From positions 124,001 to 188,000 of the forward strand of contig JADKKE010000002.1 in the NCBI GenBank assembly GCA_016720655.1: a stretch of DNA of 64,000 nucleotides. The letters run 5' to 3'. How positions within the stretch are numbered: position 1 is the stretch's first letter; each line of letters starts with the position of its first letter. A model generated the notes under the pieces. The model did no database searches, was not told where the DNA came from, and saw only the letters and a program-made list of their open reading frames with translations. Source of the stretch: Bacteroidota bacterium (GTDB lineage Bacteria > Bacteroidota > Bacteroidia > AKYH767-A > 2013-40CM-41-45). A program made the translations under genes and the position numbers. This document shows positions 58,014 through 64,000 of this stretch, one piece after another.

Positions 58014-59909
58014 ATGTTAGATCTAAAACATTCGAATACTTCACTTCCCGAAGTACATGAAACGATAGATACCTCCACTTCCGGCAAAGGATGGAGAAAA
58101 GTGCTGGCTTTCCTCGGACCTGCCTACCTTGTGAGTGTAGGGTACATGGATCCGGGCAACTGGGCAACAGACATTGCAGGAGGAAGTCAATTCGGATATT
58201 CACTTATCTGGGTATTATTAATGTCCAACCTGATGGCTGTGCTCCTGCAGAGCCTGAGTGCACGACTTGGAATTGTTCGGGGAAGAGATCTTGCCCAGGC
58301 ATCCAGAGAAACTTATTCAAGGCCTGTTAATCTGGCTTTGTATTTTCTTGCAGAAATTGCCATAGCAGCCTGTGATCTGGCAGAAGTTTTGGGGATGGCA
58401 ATTGGACTCAATTTACTTTTCCATATTCCCCTGTTGTGGGGTGTTTGCATCACGGTTCTGGACACCTTTCTACTTTTGTTCCTGATCAATTTTGGAATGC
58501 GGAAAATGGAGGCATTCATTATTGCACTCATTGCCATCATTGGACTTTCATTTTTTGCAGAAATGCTTTTTGCACAACCGGATCTGGGGGAAGTTGTAAA
58601 AGGATTTGTGCCATCGATGCCGAATGAGGCTGCACTTTACATCGCGATTGGAATTATCGGGGCCACGGTAATGCCTCACAATCTTTATCTGCATTCTTCT
58701 TTGGTACAAACACGAAAGTTCAACCGCTCTTCAAAAGAGATCAGAAAGGCAATTCGATACAATATTTTTGATTCGGTTATAGCTCTCAACCTTGCTTTCT
58801 TTGTGAACGCGGCCATTTTGGTACTTGCCGCATCCACCTTTTTCAAAAACGGAATGTATGAAGTAGCGGAAATTCAGGATGCTCATAAATTCCTTGAACC
58901 TTTACTTGGATCAAAGATGGCACCTGCCCTATTTGCAATTGCCTTGATTGCATCCGGACAAAGTTCAACACTTACAGGAACACTAGCAGGACAAATTGTA
59001 ATGGAGGGTTATTTAAGGCTACGTATCGCCCCGTGGATTCGCCGACTGCTTACCCGAATGATCGCCATCATTCCTGCATTGATTACAATCTTTTATTTTG
59101 GAGAAGCGGCTACAGGAAAATTGTTAATCCTGTCGCAGGTAATCCTGAGTCTGCAATTGGGATTTGCAGTAATTCCATTAATTCACTTTGTAAGTGACAA
59201 AAGCAAAATGAAAGAATTTGTAATTCCGGTGTATGTTCGTATTGCTGCCTGGCTTTCGGCCATCATTATCGTTGGATTGAATGCGCGTTTGGTTTATGGT
59301 CAGATTAATGATTGGCTGCAATCCACAGAACACCCCATGGTACTTTGGCTTACTGTTGTACCGATTGCAGGAATTGCTTGTCTGTTGTTGCTCTATATTA
59401 CCTTCAGACCATTGTTTAAGAAAATCAAGCACGCTAAAACCCAGGTTCCCCATTTGGAAGCGAAAGATCTTGTTCTTACAGAACCGAAGCCGTACAGAAG
59501 GATTGCGGTTGCGGTAGATTTCTCGAAAATGGACCAATTGAATATTTCGAATGCTATCAATCAAGGTGGAAAGAAGGCTTCCTATTTATTACTCCATGTC
59601 GTTGAGTCTGCCGGAGCATTGATGATGAAGCAGGATATTCAGGATTTTGAATTCCGTTCGGATCAGAAAAACATGGAGAAATATGTTCAGGATCTGAAAA
59701 CAAAAGGATATGATGCTTCACTCAAAATCGGATACGGTAATCCCAAGAAAGCTATTCCTGAATTGGTGAATCAATTTGGAGCGGATTTGCTTGTCATGGG
59801 AGCCCATGGCCATCGAGGATTCAAGGATATGATATTAGGAACAACTGTGGATGTTGTTCGACACCGTGTACACATTCCTGTTCTGATTGTTCGCGAAGAA
59901 AACAATTGA
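58014..59909 (+). CDS. mntH: Nramp Mn2+/Fe2+ transporter fused to a universal stress protein domain
   Basis: Residues ~25-475 are an Nramp transporter: the TM1 metal motif DPGNWATDIAGG, the TM6 motif VMPHNLYLHSSLVQTR, and SGQSSTLTGTLAGQIVMEG. Residues ~493-631 are a cytosolic USP domain with the ATP-binding signature GAHGHRGFKDMILGTTVDVV and a C-terminal HIPVLIV strand. Plain MntH proteins are ~400-450 residues; the fusion suggests that nucleotide binding modulates metal uptake. This two-domain form is known from other Bacteroidota by pattern. It is in an operon with mntR. Confidence 0.93.
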   Translation: MLDLKHSNTSLPEVHETIDTSTSGKGWRKVLAFLGPAYLVSVGYMDPGNWATDIAGGSQFGYSLIWVLLMSNLMAVLLQSLSARLGIVRGRDLAQASRETYSRPVNLALYFLAEIAIAACDLAEVLGMAIGLNLLFHIPLLWGVCITVLDTFLLLFLINFGMRKMEAFIIALIAIIGLSFFAEMLFAQPDLGEVVKGFVPSMPNEAALYIAIGIIGATVMPHNLYLHSSLVQTRKFNRSSKEIRKAIRYNIFDSVIALNLAFFVNAAILVLAASTFFKNGMYEVAEIQDAHKFLEPLLGSKMAPALFAIALIASGQSSTLTGTLAGQIVMEGYLRLRIAPWIRRLLTRMIAIIPALITIFYFGEAATGKLLILSQVILSLQLGFAVIPLIHFVSDKSKMKEFVIPVYVRIAAWLSAIIIVGLNARLVYGQINDWLQSTEHPMVLWLTVVPIAGIACLLLLYITFRPLFKKIKHAKTQVPHLEAKDLVLTEPKPYRRIAVAVDFSKMDQLNISNAINQGGKKASYLLLHVVESAGALMMKQDIQDFEFRSDQKNMEKYVQDLKTKGYDASLKIGYGNPKKAIPELVNQFGADLLVMGAHGHRGFKDMILGTTVDVVRHRVHIPVLIVREENN

Positions 59910-59967
59910 AGGGAATTCAATCAAATCGAATATTCCTGGTGAGCTAAGGAATAGTTCTTTGCTTTCT

Positions 59968-59975
59968 TATCTTTG
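59968..59975 (+). promoter_or_regulatory. -7 element of the smpB promoter
   Basis: TATCTTTG fits TAnnTTTG exactly, 19 bp before the smpB ATG. No clear -33 element is seen. Confidence 0.5.
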
Positions 59976-59994
59976 AGCTTTCGGAATTGTTTAT

Positions 59995-60444
59995 ATGGGC
60001 ATTGATAAGACAGTAATTCTCAACAAGAAAGCATCTTTTGAATTTCTCTTACTGCAAACATTTACTGCAGGAATTATTCTTACAGGCACTGAAGTGAAGG
60101 CAATTCGTGAAGGCAAGGCAAGCTTAAGTGAAGCTTATTGTCTAATTACGAACGGAGAAATCTGGCTGAAGAACATGCATGTTTCCGAGTATAAACAAGG
60201 TTCGTACAACAACCATGAACCAAAACGACTCCGGAAGCTTTTGCTGAACAGGACTGAAATCCGAAAAATCGAATCCCGCTTAAAAGAAAAAGGAACAACA
60301 ATTGTTCCGACCCAACTATTTTTTAATGAAAGAGGTTTTGCCAAAATTGACATCGCTGTAGCACGCGGTAAAAAGATGTACGATAAGCGTGAAGATCTAA
60401 AGAAGAAAGATCAGGAGAGAGAGATTCGGAAAGTGGTTAGATAA
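59995..60444 (+). CDS. smpB: SsrA-binding protein
   Basis: SmpB binds tmRNA and delivers it to stalled ribosomes for trans-translation. The 149-residue length is typical. Conserved blocks are GIILTGTEVKAIREGKASLS, the ENMHVSEY-like KNMHVSEYKQGSYNNHEPKR, TIVPTQLFFNERGFAKIDI and the basic C-terminal tail GKKMYDKREDLKKKDQERE. The tmRNA gene itself was not seen in this window. Confidence 0.97.
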   Translation: MGIDKTVILNKKASFEFLLLQTFTAGIILTGTEVKAIREGKASLSEAYCLITNGEIWLKNMHVSEYKQGSYNNHEPKRLRKLLLNRTEIRKIESRLKEKGTTIVPTQLFFNERGFAKIDIAVARGKKMYDKREDLKKKDQEREIRKVVR

Positions 60445-60445
60445 A

Positions 60446-60580
60446 TCGGTTCAAGGTTTAAGGTTCAAAGTTTAAGGTTGTTTAGGGTTTTGAGGGTTTC
60501 GTGTTCGTGTTTCGCTCTGGAAAGAAAGCATTGCAATTTGAGTAAGCGTTTCGTCCCTTGTCTCTCGTCCTTCGTCCACC
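60446..60580. repeat. Degenerate heptamer-period arrays (GGTTCAA/GGTTTAA and TTCGTCC)
   Basis: GGTTCAA, GGTTTAA, GGTTCAA and AGTTTAA units (60449-60477) decay into GGGTTT-rich sequence. TTCGTCC, CTTGTCT, CTCGTCC and TTCGTCC units follow at 60550-60580. The period is 7 bp. The same two vocabularies occur at 5769 and 23302. Confidence 0.85.
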
Positions 60581-60582
60581 TT

Positions 60583-60619
60583 CAAAAAAAAAGTCCGGCA
60601 ATGCCGGACTTTTTTTTTG
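60583..60619. terminator. Bidirectional terminator
   Basis: The 10-bp stem AAGTCCGGCA / TGCCGGACTT is flanked by A9 and T9 runs, so it serves both smpB and the converging barrel-protein gene. Confidence 0.95.
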
Positions 60620-60633
60620 AAAGTGTTCAAGTA

Positions 60634-61473
60634 TTAGAAATACATTGAAAGAACGATCTGGCCACTTGCATTATCAACGTCAAGGTTGAAATTTGATGAT
60701 TTACCAGATTTAGAAGTAGTTGTTCTAACGCCATTGTTTACGCTATCCCAAGATTCAGTAGTTGATTCGCCTTCACCTGTAGATGAAAGGGCAGGTCCCC
60801 AACCGTATTCAGCACCAAGAGACATTTTTGGAGCGAAGAAATATTCAACTCCGATGAAACCGCGAAGGTTGAAACTGAATGTTGAACCGTTTTTGCTTTC
60901 AGTTGTACGTGAACCAACACTGCCTGAAATTTCGTTATCAAAATCAGTAGTCGTTGTAGGTCCAGTGTTAGTAGAAGAAAACGCATTACCATATGTGTAA
61001 GATGTTTTTCCGCTACCAAGACCGATACCGGCTTCAGCACCATAAAATCCTTTTAAGCGACCTTTTCCACGGAACTTCTGGATGCCGGCGCCCACTGTGA
61101 AATTCATTGAACTTACTTTACGAGTGTCAGACACAGTTGGTACTGGAGTTGCAGTACTTCCATCCTGATTCACCAGGTTGTCAGTAGAAGCAGAACCGAA
61201 TCCGATACGAAGTTTCGCACGGAAAGCAGTGTTCTCGTCTTTCATCATTTTACCAACCAGAGTCATGTTCTTCTGGTAAGCAGCGGAAACGGAATTATCA
61301 ACTGTATTGTTGAACAAGTTTCCGAAATAGCCCAGAAGTGGAGCTGCATCAAATCCAATTGACCAGTCGCTAGCTTCCGGAAGAATCGGGGTACCTTTTT
61401 TTGACATCATGTCTTGAGCATTAGCGCCAATCATCGCTGATGCTAAAGCTGCACTAAGAATGAGTTTTTTCAT
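60634..61473 (-). CDS. Outer-membrane beta-barrel protein
   Basis: The 279-residue product has a signal peptide (MKKLILSAALASAMIGANA, cleaved before QDM), alternating beta strands (FRAKLRIGFGSAST, SSMNFTVGAGIQKFRG, FYGAEAGIGLGSGK, STFSFNLRGFIGVEYFF, KMSLGAEYGWGPALS) and a terminal Phe (SGQIVLSMYF), the usual outer-membrane insertion signal. The number of strands suggests an 8-10-stranded barrel. The family is common in Bacteroidota and has no defined role. A good promoter lies 41 bp upstream. T-ending codons (GGT, TCT) suggest strong expression. Confidence 0.82.
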   Translation of the reverse strand: MKKLILSAALASAMIGANAQDMMSKKGTPILPEASDWSIGFDAAPLLGYFGNLFNNTVDNSVSAAYQKNMTLVGKMMKDENTAFRAKLRIGFGSASTDNLVNQDGSTATPVPTVSDTRKVSSMNFTVGAGIQKFRGKGRLKGFYGAEAGIGLGSGKTSYTYGNAFSSTNTGPTTTTDFDNEISGSVGSRTTESKNGSTFSFNLRGFIGVEYFFAPKMSLGAEYGWGPALSSTGEGESTTESWDSVNNGVRTTTSKSGKSSNFNLDVDNASGQIVLSMYF

Positions 61474-61513
61474 TTTTCTGTGGTTTAAGGTTTAGTTGGG
61501 TTTATAATAGTGG

Positions 61514-61546
61514 CAAATTTAAGCGCATCTCAAAATATCAGTCAAG
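61514..61546 (-). promoter_or_regulatory. Promoter of the barrel-protein gene
   Basis: On the minus strand TAAATTTG (61521-61514) matches TAnnTTTG, with CTTG (61546-61543) as the -33 element 21 bp upstream. The leader is about 35 nt. Confidence 0.6.
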
Positions 61547-62230
61547 TATTTATTAGAGTTATCCACTCTACTTTGTTCATACAGCTACGATTCAGCTCAT
61601 TAATTTATCAGTCTTACGAAATTTTAACCTTTCTGGTTAAATAAGGTTGCATTTTTAAAATAGTCGGTCAAAATTGATAAATATTGCTGCTTCCTAAAAA
61701 TATTCCCCTATGATTTTTATCAGCAGTTTAATTTATAGATTAACTGAAGCACTTCAAATCATTCTATTTAAATATTTTATGTGTTATTGTTAAAAATTCA
61801 ATGCTGCAAAAATAGTATAATAAGCCACATTCAAAATAATTTCATTTCGCCACTTAACATAATAAATTATTCTACGTCCTACATCCTGGAAGAGCTTTCG
61901 CAAATAGTATTTTATAAATATGTGCTTGGATCAAATTTTTCTCAGCCAGATTTTACTTCATTGAATTGAGGAAATGAATAATTTGTCTTTCATTTTACTG
62001 CAACAAAAACTTAATTCAATTTCCAATTCTCACTTTTCAATTTGAAAAATTTCAAAAAAATAAAAAAAGACAGGTTTGTGAACATGGTGTTCGAAAATGA
62101 TCGAATTCACTTTCAAAAGATTGTCTTGTGAGGGACTAAGTTCTTAAGTTAATTTTTGTTAAGTAGTTTATTTTTTTAGTAGATTGACGTCAATTTTCAG
62201 GAAACGCTAGTTTAACCAAAATCAAATTCT
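61547..62230. other. Divergent gene-free AT-rich region
   Basis: It separates the barrel-protein gene from the SusC gene. No believable ORF or RNA. The SusC promoter must be here, but no good TAnnTTTG element was found. Confidence 0.4.
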
Positions 62231-64000
62231 ATGAGAAAAACACTTACGCTATTCGCGTTGCTGTTGGCTCTTGTATCACTCAAAGCCACAGCCCAAGACC
62301 GAACCATCACAGGTAAGGTCACATCCTCCGAGGATAACACCACAATTCCGGGGGTCAGTGTCGTCGTAGTCGGGACCACCATTGGTACCTCTACCGATAT
62401 GAATGGAGACTATAAGCTGACAATCCCTCCGACAGCTAAAACGCTTCGCTTTTCAGGCTTAGGAATGAAAGTTAAAGATGTCCCCGTAGGTGCATCAAAT
62501 TCCATGGACATCATTTTGGATGCCGATGTTTTAAAACTTGATGAAGTTGTTGTTTCTGCGATTGGAATTAAACAAGAAAAAAATCAGTAGGTTATTCGAC
62601 TCAGACATTAGGTGGAGAAGCCCTCACCAAAGCTGGTCAAACAAATGCATTGAGTTCATTATCTGGAAAAGTTTCCGGACTTCAGGTGACTCAATCTGCA
62701 GGAACTCCGGGTGCATCGGTAAATATCCGATTGCGTGGTGTTTCCTCCATCACCGGTACGAATGATCCACTGATCATTGTTGATGGTGTTGCGATTGATA
62801 ATTCGCATGACTATTCCGGAAATCCGGACAACCTGAGTAACAATTACCTGAGCAGTGTGAACAACTCGAATAGAGCTGTCGATATTGATCCGGATAACAT
62901 TGAGTCCGTGAACGTTTTGAAAGGACCTTCTGCAACTGCACTTTATGGTATCAATGCTGCCAACGGAGCAATTGTTATCACAACCAAAAAAGGAACCCGC
63001 AAAGCAGGTGGTGGTGTGAATGTTATCGTCGGTACAAAATTAAACTGGAGTGAAGTGAATAAACTTCCTGAACTTCAAGACAAATTTGTAAAAGGTTCCG
63101 GAGGTAATTATGCAAGCTATCAGAGCACTGCTTCAGGAAGCTGGGGTCCTTCCGGTGATACTACTTATTGGGATCCTAACCAGCCTACTCCATTCAACCA
63201 ATATGGACAAATGGTTGGAGCTACAGCTGCTGCCAATACTCCGGGTGCTATTAAATATCATCCATACGATAATGTGAATGATTTTTTCCGCACAGGATTT
63301 TCAATGGAAAACAACATTGCAGTTTCTGGAGGTAACGATCTTTCCACATTCAGAATTTCATTTTCCCGTTTGAAGGATGAAGGAATAGTTCCACTTTCCA
63401 ATTTCAACAGGTATTCACTCAGTCTGGCCGGATCATCTACGATCACTACAAAACTGACTGCTTCCGGTTCTATTACGTATACTAAATCAGGTGGTCGTCG
63501 GGTACAACAGGGATCAAATTTATCAGGATTGATGTTGGACTTATTAAGAAATACCCCTTCGTTTGATATCTCAAACGGTAATAGTGATCCTGAAGCAACG
63601 AGTGCTTATTTATTGCCTGATGGAACACAACGTAATTACAGAGGTGGAGTTGCTTATGATAATCCATATTGGACGATCAACCAAAATCCATTCAATGATG
63701 ATGTGAACAGAATGTATGGTTCAATTCAAACAGACTACAAAGCCAACTCATGGTTGAGCTTCACTTACCGTTTGGGTTCGGATTTTTACAATGATCGCAG
63801 AAAACAATTTTTTGCAATCGGTTCAGGAGCCTTCCCTGATGGTCAGGTATTTCACCAGGAAATTTTTTACCGCCATGTCAACTCGGATGTGATGGCTACA
63901 ATGACGAAGAAATTTTCGGATAATTTTACCGCAAGCTTATTGCTCGGAAACAATTTCTTTGGAAGCTACAAACAGAACATGTATGTTGAAGGTGGATTGT
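62231..64000 (+). CDS. SusC/RagA-family TonB-dependent receptor, 3' end outside window, one frameshift
   Basis: A signal peptide (to ATAQ) precedes a CarboxypepD_reg-like domain (RTITGKVTSSEDNTTIPGVS) and the TonB-box-like VLKLDEVVVSAIG. In the A7 run 62577-62583 one missing base ends the frame at 62590; with eight A's it reads KSVGYSTQTLGGEAL and continues through the SusC plug (GKVSGLQVTQSAGTPGASV, IRLRGVSSITGTNDPLIIVD, VNVLKGPSATALYGINAANG, AIVITTKKG) into the barrel and off the window. SusC proteins import glycans or peptides with a SusD lipoprotein, which would be expected just past the end. The ligand is unknown. Confidence 0.9.

Noticed and set aside
61781..61969. 62-residue ORF in the region before SusC
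   Set aside because: Composition is that of random AT-rich DNA, with no promoter or homology signal.
1..64000. tRNA, rRNA, tmRNA, insertion sequences, prophage or integrase genes
   Set aside because: Looked for characteristic T-loop strings, transposase or integrase motifs and terminal repeats; none was found.

Overview
The window comes from a member of the Bacteroidota. The evidence is several proteins with the C-terminal type IX secretion (T9SS) sorting domain, a SusC/RagA receptor, a bacillithiol gene (bshC), SprB repeats, an OprP-type porin, and Bacteroidota promoters with a TAnnTTTG -7 element. HemF and quinone-type PyrD fit an aerobic, respiring cell. A genus cannot be named from the sequence. 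No tRNA, rRNA, CRISPR array, insertion sequence or phage gene was seen.

Layout. 1-4.8 kb: the end of an M16 protease, a TPR protein, a glucosaminidase and a 47-residue membrane protein. 4.8-9 kb (minus strand): hemF, a LysM/binding-fold lipoprotein-like gene and guaA. 9.5-12.8 kb: a secreted phosphoesterase, a small membrane protein and bshC. 13.3-31.5 kb: four very large secreted proteins, two sharing a related C-terminal half. 31.6-36 kb: an acyltransferase-like protein, a cobalamin riboswitch, a BtuB-type receptor and a DUF6580 membrane protein. 36.3-43.2 kb: a predicted seven-bladed propeller protein, two tandem ~30-residue membrane microproteins, a phosphohexomutase, an unknown protein and mltG. 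43.9-55.9 kb: a phosphate (Pho) block with two response regulators, a beta-helix surface protein, a TonB receptor, an OprP-like porin, pstS-pstC-pstA-pstB and phoU. 56-60.4 kb: pyrD, an mntR-mntH manganese module and smpB. 60.6-64 kb: an outer-membrane barrel protein and the start of a SusC receptor.

The Pho block is the most coherent system. Five of its upstream regions carry 7-bp half-sites of the form NTTNACA in direct repeat with an 11-bp step, the geometry of a PhoB box. At two promoters the repeat ends exactly 9 bp before a TAnnTTTG-like element. This groups a T9SS-exported beta-helix protein, a TonB receptor and a porin with the Pst transporter as one phosphate-acquisition regulon. PstC has an inserted PstS-like segment, and the PhoB-like regulator has a degenerate receiver and sits beside a stand-alone receiver protein.

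Two genome-scale features stand out. First, nearly every non-coding patch of simple sequence has a 7-bp period although the heptamers differ; one array is a perfect 23-copy repeat 13 bp from the start codon of the phosphohexomutase gene. Second, many genes that should be intact carry single-base frameshifts, often in A/T homopolymers, and two carry in-frame stops. Residual sequencing error is the likeliest cause of most of these, so the broken genes are annotated across the lesions and each lesion is stated.
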